Shown here in pieces: positions 1 to 7,201 of a stretch of DNA of 38,234 nucleotides (position 1 is its first letter; every line of letters begins with the position of its first letter). The DNA comes from Sulfurospirillum sp. (GTDB lineage: Bacteria > Campylobacterota > Campylobacteria > Campylobacterales > QNZT01): NCBI GenBank assembly GCA_024762875.1, contig JANTGR010000005.1:1-38234 (forward strand). Direction: 5' to 3'. A program made the position numbers and the translations under genes. The notes beneath the pieces are model-generated. The model ran no database searches, had not been told where the DNA came from, and saw only the letters and a program-made list of their open reading frames with translations.

Positions 1-362
1 CTCTCTTTGATCCGCATCTCTCCTGCGTCACACTCATGGTCATAACCTAACAGATGCAACATACCATGGGTAAAAAGCAAAGCAATTTCATCTGCAAAAC
101 TATGCCCCATATCAGCAGCCACTTCCTGGGCTCTGTCTGCACTTATCATGATAGAGCCCAGAGGGAAACCTTCTATCATCTCAAGTGGGAAACTGAGTAC
201 ATCTGTTGCCTTGTCTTTACCTCTTTGGGCAAGATTGACAGCCTGTATCTCACTGTCATCTGTGATGATAAGTTCTACCTCATCATCACTCAGATAGGCT
301 CTAATTTGCTCCAGCAAAGCCAGCGGAATTTCTTTGTCGGTTTTATTTTCACATGCTATCAT
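1..362 (-). CDS. ybeY: Endoribonuclease YbeY, 3' end beyond window (partial)
   Basis: This gene is not in the ORF track because its stop lies outside the window. I translated it from the minus strand: it starts MIACENKTDKEIPLALLEQ and continues through KATDVLSFPLE to THGMLHLLGYDHE. The HGMLHLLGYDHE stretch is the three-histidine zinc site (HGxLHLxGYDH) of the YbeY/UPF0054 family, a single-strand RNase that acts in 16S rRNA 3'-end maturation and ribosome quality control. About 120 codons are visible and only a short C-terminus should be missing. The ATG at 362 is preceded by AAGAAGGG at good spacing. The TATCATGATA palindrome at 144-153 encodes part of GSIMIS. The plus-strand ORF 54..407 in the track is its shadow. 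Confidence 0.93.
   Translation of the reverse strand, partial: MIACENKTDKEIPLALLEQIRAYLSDDEVELIITDDSEIQAVNLAQRGKDKATDVLSFPLEMIEGFPLGSIMISADRAQEVAADMGHSFADEIALLFTHGMLHLLGYDHECDAGEMRIKE
144..153. repeat. TATCATGATA palindrome, site 1
   Basis: In ybeY, read as I-M-I codons on the minus strand (GSIMIS). Flanks T..G. Confidence 0.9.
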
Positions 363-363
363 A

Positions 364-417
364 ATAACCCTTCTTTAAAGTGGGATATTTTATCTAAAAT
401 ATTTTAAAGAGGGTTAT
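364..417 (-). terminator. Inverted repeat between the MCP gene and ybeY
   Basis: Arms ATAACCCTTCTTTAAA (364-379) and TTTAAAGAGGGTTAT (403-417) pair with a one-base bulge around an A+T-rich loop. On the minus strand it follows the MCP stop and includes the ybeY Shine-Dalgarno sequence in its 3' arm. It may terminate the chemotaxis operon or hide the ybeY ribosome site in read-through RNA. No long U tract follows, so the terminator reading is uncertain. Confidence 0.4.
387..392 (-). promoter_or_regulatory. Putative -10 element for ybeY inside the hairpin loop
   Basis: The minus strand reads GATAAAAT, with TAAAAT 25 nt before the ybeY ATG. It sits in the loop of the 364-417 inverted repeat, so RNA started here would lack the 5' arm and leave the ribosome site open. 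Campylobacterota sigma70 promoters rely mainly on the -10 box, so no -35 is expected. Confidence 0.35.
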
Positions 418-424
418 AGCGCTG

Positions 425-1873
425 TCAAGCCAGGGCTTTTGCTTTGTTGCAGTTTTCAACCATCAAATCTAGATTCTCAAAGAGTTTTTGACTATGCTCT
501 TCTGCTTTGGTAAAGCGCTCAACAATGATACTGTTGTCTCCGCTTGCCAGACAGTGCCCATCATGAACACATTCAATATTTTGTGTAATCTCATGATGCA
601 GGGCATGATGTTCCTGGACAATTGTTTTAAAGTATGGTGATTTACCAAAGAGTTTTGCTCCCTCACCATCCAGCCATTTGCCAAAATTACAATGGTGTGC
701 ATCGGCAAACTCATCCAGATCAACACTAGAACTTGCCACAGCTGAAAATGCCCTATTTTTAAAATAAATATGATCTATCTTCATCATCGTCGTTAACAGT
801 TTGTAATAACTGTAATTTGATGCATTAGTTGACTCTTTGATCTCCTGATCAAGCGTTTGTATCATGTCATCAAAACTGATCATCGTCTCTTTTGCTTTGC
901 TTGAAACCGTACTCATTTTTTCAGAATTGCTTTGTATCTCATTTGACTGCTGCTGCAGGCTGTTGATACTCAAAGCGATTTCTGAAGTCGCTTTTTGTGT
1001 ATTTTCTGCCAATTTTCTCACTTCATCTGCCACAACAGCAAAACCACGTCCATGACTTCCTGCACGTGCTGCTTCAATCGCAGCATTGAGTGCCAGTAGA
1101 TTGGTCTGATCTGCGATATCTTTGATCAGATTGATGATGGAAGTGATACTGCTGACATTTTCATTTAAGGCTTCGATCGAAGCGCCGTTATCTAAAACCA
1201 TATGTGTTAAATCTTCTAATTCATCTACTACCTGATTGATAGAAGTTGAACTTTTTTGTGAATTTTGTGAAACATCGACTAATTGTGAAGCAATATCAGA
1301 AGAGATAGTATTGGCCATTTTGACATCAGCTGCAATGGTATCCAATCCCCCTTTGATGCCATCGCCGATATTGTTAAATTTATCAGTCAAGTTGCCCCGT
1401 ATCTGGTCTTTTCTGTTTGCGCGCATGATATTGATTGCCTGATCAATTGCTTTGGAAGTAATGTAAAACTCATTGTGCAGGCCTGCAGGAAAAAGAGACC
1501 GGTATGTTTTCCCCTGGTTGATTTCTCGAATTGTATTGCGGCTTTCACGTAAAATAACTTCTACCTGATCCAGCATATCATTGATAGCCCAGGCTATCTG
1601 TCCCTCTTTTGAGAATTCATCCGTTGTTTCTATCCGAGAAGAGAGCTCACCATTGCCCGCCTTTTTAGAAATACGCAGTATCTCATCCAAAAGCGCTGTA
1701 TCTTCTGACTGGCTCTTTTTAGCCGCAGGCAAAAAGAGTGTCACCATCATCATAACCCCCAATATACCTGCCGCAATAAAATCTGACTGAAACCATGCCA
1801 GATAGCCAGCAGCAAGAGCGACACTGACAAATAAAACCGAAAAGCTGATACTGTTAAATTTTTTATCAATCAT
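425..1873 (-). CDS. Methyl-accepting chemotaxis protein with C-terminal CZB domain
   Basis: 482 aa. Two hydrophobic segments (about residues 9-28 and 32-50) are joined by only a few residues (WFQSD), so there is no periplasmic sensor domain. A HAMP-like stretch follows (about 55-115), then the MCP signalling hairpin whose tip [18 protein letters not shown] lies near 255-272. The C-terminus (about 365-450) carries a chemoreceptor zinc-binding pattern: DHIYFK (H368), HHCNFGKW (H393/H394, C395) and EHHALHH (H422-427). The start overlaps the stop of the PAS gene by ATGA, implying translational coupling. The arrangement resembles the bipartite CetA/CetB energy-taxis receptor of Campylobacter, in which an MCP takes its signal from a separate PAS protein. 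CetA itself has no CZB domain that I recall, so this is a variant. The ligand or redox input is unknown. Confidence 0.93.
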   Translation of the reverse strand: MIDKKFNSISFSVLFVSVALAAGYLAWFQSDFIAAGILGVMMMVTLFLPAAKKSQSEDTALLDEILRISKKAGNGELSSRIETTDEFSKEGQIAWAINDMLDQVEVILRESRNTIREINQGKTYRSLFPAGLHNEFYITSKAIDQAINIMRANRKDQIRGNLTDKFNNIGDGIKGGLDTIAADVKMANTISSDIASQLVDVSQNSQKSSTSINQVVDELEDLTHMVLDNGASIEALNENVSSITSIINLIKDIADQTNLLALNAAIEAARAGSHGRGFAVVADEVRKLAENTQKATSEIALSINSLQQQSNEIQSNSEKMSTVSSKAKETMISFDDMIQTLDQEIKESTNASNYSYYKLLTTMMKIDHIYFKNRAFSAVASSSVDLDEFADAHHCNFGKWLDGEGAKLFGKSPYFKTIVQEHHALHHEITQNIECVHDGHCLASGDNSIIVERFTKAEEHSQKLFENLDLMVENCNKAKALA

Positions 1874-2418
1874 GCCACAACTCCTGTCTGCAGTTCATGC
1901 ACAAATTTTTCATAAGTGGTTTTGTTATCCAGAAGGTAGGTGTTAAGCAGTTTTTCAGATGCTTGCATCCCGCCTCTCGCTTCTGCTTCATTGAGTAATT
2001 TATACACGGATCTGATCTCTTCAACTCCAGATGGGGAAGGTTTTCTACGAAAAGAGGTATATCCGATGATATTGCCTTGCTTATCTACATCTGCCGTAAT
2101 ATAGGCAAATACCCAGTAAAATCCTCCGTCTTTACATAGATTTTTAACAAATCCGAAAAATTCTTTTTTCTGTGCAATCAGTTCCCATGCCAGTTTAAAA
2201 GCAATCTGAGGCATAAAAGGGTGTCTGATGAGATTATGATTGGCACCGATAATCTCTTTTTTGTCATACCCGCTCATTGACACAAAGCTGCGGTTCCCGT
2301 AATGAATCACACCTTTGGTATCTGTTTTAGATACAATAAAGTCATTTTCCTGCATCACTTTTTCATGATTGGTTATCTGTTTGGGAGCATCATTTTTATT
2401 TAGCTTTTTTAACGACAT
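1870..2418 (-). CDS. PAS-domain protein, Aer/CetB-like energy-taxis sensor
   Basis: 182 aa, soluble. A PAS core runs from about residue 28 to 140: [36 protein letters not shown], then [33 protein letters not shown]. The [11 protein letters not shown] and FxWVxA(Y/N) motifs are typical of the Aer-type PAS domain, which binds FAD and reports redox state. A short helical tail follows. Length and gene order match CetB of Campylobacter jejuni, the PAS partner of the CetA receptor. It is coupled by a 4-nt overlap to the downstream MCP. The flavin is inferred from the family and not visible directly. Confidence 0.87.
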   Translation of the reverse strand: MSLKKLNKNDAPKQITNHEKVMQENDFIVSKTDTKGVIHYGNRSFVSMSGYDKKEIIGANHNLIRHPFMPQIAFKLAWELIAQKKEFFGFVKNLCKDGGFYWVFAYITADVDKQGNIIGYTSFRRKPSPSGVEEIRSVYKLLNEAEARGGMQASEKLLNTYLLDNKTTYEKFVHELQTGVVA

Positions 2419-2463
2419 ATTTACCTTTCTGCTGTGAATAAAAGTAATATCGTCTATTTGGTA

Positions 2464-2874
2464 TTATTTTTGAATGAAGTGTGTAGGTACTTTGATGATG
2501 AAGTGATTAGGAGATGAAAAGTGTTCTTTATCTGCTTCCAGATCTTCTCTGTAGACAGCCAACTGGTCACTCACAGCAATCAGCCAGTCAACAAGTTCTT
2601 TGCTGCCTCTGCCTTCTACAAGCCGGCACTCTTCAAGTATCTCTTCGCCCAGAGTGACCAGTTTATTGATAGGTACAATTTTCAGATAACCAGAAGCTGA
2701 TTTGATATTGTGAAAGATGCGAAAAAGCTGATTGATATGACTGACATACAAAGCTTCATCCCTCAGGCCCAAAATCAAGCGTTCCATTGACTCAGTCATA
2801 ATCGTATAATGTGAAAAAAATTCTTCTACAATTTCATAGTCAAATTCACTCTCAAGATCTGTAAAAACACCCAT
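2464..2874 (-). CDS. Stand-alone Hpt (histidine phosphotransfer) domain protein
   Basis: 136 aa from the chosen ATG at 2874 (MGVFTDLESEFDYE), which has AAGGA seven bases upstream. The ORF track begins earlier at a GTG lying inside the neighbouring MITE inverted repeat, which is unlikely to be the real start. The protein is helical and holds the Hpt signature FHNIKSASGYL with the phosphorylatable His near residue 55. It has no kinase or receiver domain. Placed first in an operon with a PAS protein and an MCP, it could pass phosphate between a histidine kinase (CheA or other) and a receiver, or act as a sink. Which kinase it serves cannot be told from here. Confidence 0.8.
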   Translation of the reverse strand: MGVFTDLESEFDYEIVEEFFSHYTIMTESMERLILGLRDEALYVSHINQLFRIFHNIKSASGYLKIVPINKLVTLGEEILEECRLVEGRGSKELVDWLIAVSDQLAVYREDLEADKEHFSSPNHFIIKVPTHFIQK

Positions 2875-2892
2875 ACACATTTCCTTGTCAAT

Positions 2893-3164
2893 TAAGGGCA
2901 CCTCTAAAAAGCCCAGATACTCATAACATCACTAGCTTTTTATTAGGCTAGGCACTCTCTCGCAGGACTAGCCGTAGCTAATTCAAGAGTGAGTAACGAC
3001 GCATAAGAAAAAGCTAGTTATGCCCACAGGGTGGGCTTTGAAAAAGCAATCTTCACAAAGATATTTTCTCATCTTAGCTACGGCTAGGATTTCAAAAATC
3101 TCTTTGCAAATCTTACTTTTTCAAAGCCCATTATGAGTATCTGGGCTTTTTAGAGGCGCCCTTA
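2893..3164. mobile_element. MITE-like element, 268 bp, 32-bp TIRs, TA target duplication
   Basis: Left end AGGGCACCTCTAAAAAGCCC... (2895-2926) and right end (3131-3162) are inverted repeats matching at 31 of 32 positions. Both are flanked by TA (2893-2894 and 3163-3164), the duplication made by IS630/Tc1-mariner-type transposases. The interior is a set of perfect inverted repeats: CTAGCTTTTT 2932-2941 with 3008-3017, CTAGCCGTAGCTA 2968-2980 with 3075-3087, and TGGGCTTTGAAAAAG 3032-3046 with 3116-3130. No transposase or plausible ORF is present, so it is a non-autonomous element. It lies between the divergent hpt and DUF234/flgS operons, directly beside a -10 box. Confidence 0.8.
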
Positions 3165-3173
3165 TGCTATAAT
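3165..3173 (+). promoter_or_regulatory. Extended -10 promoter for the DUF234-flgS-hemH operon
   Basis: TGCTATAAT is a perfect extended -10 (TGnTATAAT) starting directly after the TA that flanks the MITE. It is about 36 nt before the TTG start of the DUF234 gene. Any -35 or upstream contact would fall inside the MITE right end, so the insertion may have changed expression of this operon. Confidence 0.5.
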
Positions 3174-3208
3174 TATAACATAATAATATAAGTGAGCTGT
3201 AAAAGTAT

Positions 3209-4096
3209 TTGAAAAGTAAAAGATTTAAAACATTTTATAAACATATGCCTTATCTGGAGATGGAAGAGTTGATCTCCTATTTTTCCGTCTTTGACGGATA
3301 TAGTGACTTAAGTGTTTTAAATAATCATGAAGATTTGATACAAAATATAAAACACAATATTCTCAGACAATACAACAACATCAAAAAGCAGCTTGTTTTC
3401 AGCAGTGATCCAGGATTGCAGGCTGATATAGAAACTACCCTGCACAGGCTTGCCATCGGTACCAGAAAACACTACTCCATCTATAAAGATGTCAGCCAGT
3501 CCAGAGGCCGGGAAATTTATAAAATCCTTTATGACCAGGATATCATCCAAAAAGAGTATACCAGAGAAAAACCACTGCTTCGACATCTGGGACCGCTCAA
3601 AAAAGAGTTTAGAGGCTACAAAAGAGAAGACAAAATAAAATTTTCAAAAGAATTTTACCGTTTTTGGTTCACCTTTATCTATCCCCATGCTGCCGCTTTA
3701 GAAAAAAATGAGTATAATCAGACTTTAGACGATATTCAGGCTGATTTGGACTATTTTGTCAGCAGCTTTTTTGAAGAACTCTCCAATTCTCTGATCGCAT
3801 CTTTTCATCAAGGAGAGATCAAAGAACTCGGCGGATACTGGGACAAAGATGTTGAGATTGACCTGCTGATCAAGCTGAAAAATGGCACAACAATCGTGGG
3901 TGAATGTAAATGGAAAAATCATAAAATCAGTAAAAATATACTCAATAAATTAAAAAAAGTCACACAAAAAGCGCATTTGCGTGCAGACAGTTATGCACTC
4001 TTTTCCAAACGCGGTTTTAGCAAAGAATTGCAAAAAGGTGAAGATAAACAAGTGTTCTTATATGATTTAAAAAGCTTTGAAAGGCTCTTGTCATGA
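3209..4096 (+). CDS. DUF234-family protein with PD-(D/E)XK-like C-terminal domain
   Basis: 295 aa from a TTG start; the next in-frame ATG is codon 13 and has no ribosome site, while AAGTGAG precedes the TTG. The middle (about residues 75-160) resembles the winged-helix linker of archaeal-type ATPase/DUF234 proteins, ending in KFSKEFYRFWFTFIYPH. The C-terminus holds ELGGYWDKDVEIDLLIKLKNGTTIVGECKWK, a nuclease-like EIDxx...xxGECKW core of the PD-(D/E)XK type. The P-loop ATPase domain usual in this family is absent. The 4-nt ATGA overlap with flgS shows translational coupling. No biochemical role is known to me; nuclease activity is only suggested by the motif. Confidence 0.75.
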   Translation: MKSKRFKTFYKHMPYLEMEELISYFSVFDGYSDLSVLNNHEDLIQNIKHNILRQYNNIKKQLVFSSDPGLQADIETTLHRLAIGTRKHYSIYKDVSQSRGREIYKILYDQDIIQKEYTREKPLLRHLGPLKKEFRGYKREDKIKFSKEFYRFWFTFIYPHAAALEKNEYNQTLDDIQADLDYFVSSFFEELSNSLIASFHQGEIKELGGYWDKDVEIDLLIKLKNGTTIVGECKWKNHKISKNILNKLKKVTQKAHLRADSYALFSKRGFSKELQKGEDKQVFLYDLKSFERLLS

Positions 4097-5121
4097 TAGA
4101 TGAAAACCTGCTCAAACATCTCAATGAAAATGAGAAAGAGCAACTCAAAAGTACACTGGATACGCTCATATCTCAAACATATGTAGTAGAAAAAGAGTAC
4201 AAATCCCTCAATGAATCTTATCAAAATCTCCAGGATATTATCACACAGATCATCGAATCTTTACCCAATGCAATCTGGGTACTGGCAAAAGACTATTCGA
4301 TATTTTTACAAAATTCAAAAGCGGAAAAGCTCCCTGACCTGCTCGATCAAATAGACATTGAAAAAAATAAATTTGAATTGGAATTTGCACAGCATATATA
4401 CCTTATCAATATCACAAAATCGTCACAAAAGCTGGTAATCTCCGCTACAGATATCACTGAACAAAAAAGAGATGAACGTCTGGCTTCTATGGGAAAAGTG
4501 GCAGCCCATCTGGCACACGAGATCAGAAATCCCATCGGTGCTATTTCACTGCTCTCATCCACACTCCTGAAAAAAGTAGCTACCCCCAACAAGCCCCTCG
4601 TTTTGGAGATCAAAAAATCACTCTACAGGGTAGAACGCATCATCAAATCCACCTTGCTGTTTACCAAAGGTGTACAGATCAAAAGAGAGATGCTCCCGCT
4701 GCTCTCACTCCAGGAGGAGATCGAGGATGCTTTTGAAAACTATGGCTATACCAAAGAGATAGCGTTAGAGATTGATTTTCCCGATGTAGAGATATTTGCA
4801 GATTTGGATACGCTCTCTATGGTCATGCAAAACTTTCTTTATAATGGCATTGATGCGATAGAAGAAGATGCCTACGCCAGTGGAAAAGTTACGTTTACAT
4901 ACAGCAAAAATAAAAATTATGATATCATAATTGTCAAAGATTCCGGCGCAGCGATCAAAGATGAAAATATTTTATATGAACCGTTTCAAACCACCAAAAC
5001 AAAAGGGCATGGTCTGGGGCTGGCACTATCTGGGGAGATAGTAAAAGCACACCAGGGTTATATCACACTGCTGTCTGGGGAAAAAGGCTTTGAGATTTAT
5101 TTAAAAAAGGGAGTATCATGA
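4093..5121 (+). CDS. flgS: Flagellar two-component sensor histidine kinase FlgS
   Basis: 342 aa, soluble, with no transmembrane segment. An N-terminal coiled-coil/PAS-like input region (about 1-125) ends in ATDITEQKRDERLASMGKVAAHLAHEIRNPIGAISLLSS, where H142 is the phosphorylated His. The HATPase domain follows with N box NFLYNGIDAI, G1 KDSGAAI and G2 KGHGLGLALSG. Length and H-box region closely resemble FlgS of Campylobacter and Helicobacter, which senses the flagellar export apparatus and phosphorylates FlgR to switch on sigma54-dependent rod, hook and basal-body genes. FlgR is not in the window. The gene is coupled to the genes on both sides by 4-nt overlaps, an unusual linkage to DUF234 and hemH. 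Confidence 0.86.
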   Translation: MIDENLLKHLNENEKEQLKSTLDTLISQTYVVEKEYKSLNESYQNLQDIITQIIESLPNAIWVLAKDYSIFLQNSKAEKLPDLLDQIDIEKNKFELEFAQHIYLINITKSSQKLVISATDITEQKRDERLASMGKVAAHLAHEIRNPIGAISLLSSTLLKKVATPNKPLVLEIKKSLYRVERIIKSTLLFTKGVQIKREMLPLLSLQEEIEDAFENYGYTKEIALEIDFPDVEIFADLDTLSMVMQNFLYNGIDAIEEDAYASGKVTFTYSKNKNYDIIIVKDSGAAIKDENILYEPFQTTKTKGHGLGLALSGEIVKAHQGYITLLSGEKGFEIYLKKGVS

Positions 5122-6071
5122 AAGAGGGGAAAAAGGCAATCGTCTTTTTAAATATGGGGGCACCACACAATCTGGATGAAGTGGGTGTCTTTTTAAAAAA
5201 TATGTTCAATGACAAAAACATCATTACTGTCAAAAAAAAATTTGTTCGTAAAATCATTGCCACATCCATCGTAACAGCCAGAGGAAAAGAAGCGAGAGAA
5301 AACTATAAAAAGCTAGGTGGTTTTTCGCCGCTGGTAACCCAAACACAAAAACTGCTTGAAGCAGTCAGAAAAGAGTACCCGGATCATATTGTTGTCAATA
5401 TTATGCGCTATACACCGCCATTTGCCGAAAAAGAACTGCGTTGGCTGAAAGCCAAAAAAGTAGAAGAAATTGTACTTTTTCCACTGTATCCACACTACTC
5501 AACTACTACAGTCAAATCCTCTTTGGAAGATTTTTATGAAACTTGTGAAATGATCAACTATCTGCCCAAGGTCAAAGAGATCAAACCTTTTTATAAAAAT
5601 GCACACTACAATCAGAGCGTTTTAGACACAATCAAAGCAAAAATATGCCCCCAAAAAGACAATTTGGAAGAAATTGATCTCATTTTTTCTGCCCACTCTC
5701 TTCCCAAAAAAATCGTCTGTGATGGAGACAGCTATAAAGATGAAATAGAAGAGCATGTCAAGATACTTTCAAAACTGCTAACAAAAGAGGGACTGATATT
5801 TAAGGATATCCACCTCGCTTACCAATCCAAACTAGGGCCCATTCCATGGCTCGAACCCTCTCTTGGAGACACCCTGGAGAAACTGGAAAGCAAAAAAGTA
5901 CTCATCGTCCCACTCTCCTTTGTCCTTGACAATTCTGAAACGGAGTTTGAACTTGACATAGAGTATCGTATCGAAGCAAAAATGATCCAATACGCTGACT
6001 ATCGCGTAGCAAAATGTCCCAACGATTCAGCTGGCTTTATAGAGACAGTGAAAGCACTGGTAGACGCATGA
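5118..6071 (+). CDS. hemH: Ferrochelatase
   Basis: 317 aa. It inserts ferrous iron into protoporphyrin IX, the last step of protoheme synthesis. Family landmarks are VFLNMGAPHNLDEVGVFLKNMF at the N-terminus, MRYTPPF, LFPLYPHYSTTTVKSSLEDF, the catalytic-histidine motif FSAHSLPKKIV, LAYQSKLGPIPWLEPSL, and the C-terminal VPLSFVLDNSETEFELDIEYR with the conserved acidic residues. It is full length. The start overlaps the end of flgS by ATGA, with GGGAG upstream, and its stop overlaps the cvfB start in the same way, so these genes are translated together. Confidence 0.95.
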   Translation: MKEGKKAIVFLNMGAPHNLDEVGVFLKNMFNDKNIITVKKKFVRKIIATSIVTARGKEARENYKKLGGFSPLVTQTQKLLEAVRKEYPDHIVVNIMRYTPPFAEKELRWLKAKKVEEIVLFPLYPHYSTTTVKSSLEDFYETCEMINYLPKVKEIKPFYKNAHYNQSVLDTIKAKICPQKDNLEEIDLIFSAHSLPKKIVCDGDSYKDEIEEHVKILSKLLTKEGLIFKDIHLAYQSKLGPIPWLEPSLGDTLEKLESKKVLIVPLSFVLDNSETEFELDIEYRIEAKMIQYADYRVAKCPNDSAGFIETVKALVDA

Positions 6072-6904
6072 ATCATACTATCATGATAGGTACAGTCAAT
6101 ACGCTGACTATCAATAGAGAGAGTGACAACGGTCTGTATCTTCTCTCTGGGGACAACAGTGAAGTCCTGCTTCCAAATATCTACGTCACAGATGCAATGG
6201 AGTTGGGTGATACAATCGATGTCTTTGTCTATACGGACTCTGAAGACCGTATCGTGGCCACAACACTCACACCAAAAGCCATGTTGGGAGATTTTGCCTT
6301 TTTAAAAGTCATCGATACCAATCCACACGGTCTCTTTCTAGAGTGGGGTCTGCCAAAAGATCTCTTTGTGCCTCTGCGTGAACAGAAAAATCTCAAAGTG
6401 GGAGATGAAAGACTTTTTTATATCACCCTCGATGAAAAGACAAACCGGCTCATTGCTTCTCAAAAAATAGGAAAATATCTTGACGGTGATATCAAAGATC
6501 TCAGTACAAACCAGAAAGTATCTCTGCTGATCATGGCATCCACACCACTGGGATATAAAACGCTCATCAATAAAAGCTATGAAGGAATGCTCTATAAAAA
6601 TGAGATCTTTGAACCTATCATGATAGGAGAAGAAAAAGAAGGCTATATCAAAGAAATCCGAAAAGATGGCAAGATCGATCTTTCTTTACAACCGATAGGT
6701 AAAGAAAAATCAAATGACAATGCCACGGCTAAAATAGAGGCATTGCTCAATCAAAACGGCACTTTGCCCTACAATTATAAAAGTGATGCCATAGCAATTC
6801 AAAAAATATTTGGATTGAGTAAAAAAGCATATAAACGTGCATTAACCACGCTGATAGATGCCAAAAAAATTACAGTGGATGAATCGGGGATGAAAAAGCT
6901 TTAA
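6068..6904 (+). CDS. cvfB: S1-domain RNA-binding protein, CvfB/YitL family
   Basis: 278 aa from the ATG at 6068, which overlaps the hemH stop (gcATGAat). The longer track ORF from 6014 would overlap hemH by 58 nt and is unlikely. The order matches CvfB: several small S1-like beta-barrels (LGDFAFLKVIDTNPHGLFLEWGLPKDLFVPLREQ; EPIMIGEEKEGYIKEIRKDGKIDLSLQP) followed by a winged-helix end (YNYKSDAIAIQKIFGLSKKAYKRALTTLID). In Staphylococcus and Streptococcus, CvfB binds RNA and affects virulence and mRNA stability; its role in Campylobacterota is not established. Two TATCATGATA palindromes lie in this gene, each encoding I-M-I. Confidence 0.85.
   Translation: MNHTIMIGTVNTLTINRESDNGLYLLSGDNSEVLLPNIYVTDAMELGDTIDVFVYTDSEDRIVATTLTPKAMLGDFAFLKVIDTNPHGLFLEWGLPKDLFVPLREQKNLKVGDERLFYITLDEKTNRLIASQKIGKYLDGDIKDLSTNQKVSLLIMASTPLGYKTLINKSYEGMLYKNEIFEPIMIGEEKEGYIKEIRKDGKIDLSLQPIGKEKSNDNATAKIEALLNQNGTLPYNYKSDAIAIQKIFGLSKKAYKRALTTLIDAKKITVDESGMKKL
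6079..6088. repeat. TATCATGATA palindrome, site 2
   Basis: At the 5' end of cvfB, full CTATCATGATAG; read as I-M-I. Confidence 0.9.
6616..6625. repeat. TATCATGATA palindrome, site 3
   Basis: In cvfB, within a perfect 14-bp palindrome CCTATCATGATAGG; read as I-M-I. Confidence 0.9.
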
Positions 6905-6934
6905 GCAAACAACACCTTATGCCGATTTATATAG

Positions 6935-7201
6935 ATGCATAAAAAATATAAATTTGAACGAAGAAGTCACTCTTATCTTAAGCCTTTGCTCTATCTTGCT
7001 TTGCAAGTAGTATTGGTATGGGAGATTTTTTGGATAGTCACAGGAGACGCAAAACTTCGCTCCTGGAGTTACCTAGAACTCTTTTTCTGCACTATCATGA
7101 TAGTCTATTTTATGGTTCAAACAAGACGTATTTTAAAAAGAACCAACAAAAAAACCAAATGGGATGATGCAATAGATGCCCAAAAATTTCTCAATTCTTG
7201 A
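6935..7201 (+). CDS. Small two-helix membrane protein, unknown function
   Basis: 88 aa with two likely transmembrane helices (about LKPLLYLALQVVLVWEIFWIV and LELFFCTIMIVYFMVQT) and charged ends (KKYKFERRSH; RRILKRTNKKTKWDD). The positive residues suggest both ends face the cytoplasm. It follows cvfB by 30 nt on the same strand, but the ribosome site is weak, so the start is not certain. It overlaps the convergent lipoprotein gene by 11 bp. It carries one palindrome (ACTATCATGATAGT, a perfect 14-bp palindrome) within the second helix. I do not recognise the family. Confidence 0.6.
   Translation: MHKKYKFERRSHSYLKPLLYLALQVVLVWEIFWIVTGDAKLRSWSYLELFFCTIMIVYFMVQTRRILKRTNKKTKWDDAIDAQKFLNS
7093..7102. 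repeat. TATCATGATA palindrome, site 4
   Basis: In the small membrane protein gene, within a perfect 14-bp palindrome ACTATCATGATAGT; read as I-M-I. Confidence 0.9.

Noticed and set aside
54-407. Plus-strand ORF of 117 aa
   Set aside because: The minus strand carries a clear ybeY with the HGMLHLLGYDHE zinc site.
2893-3164. CRISPR array or large riboswitch
   Set aside because: Repeats are inverted rather than direct and regularly spaced, and TA flanks with matched ends fit a transposon derivative better.
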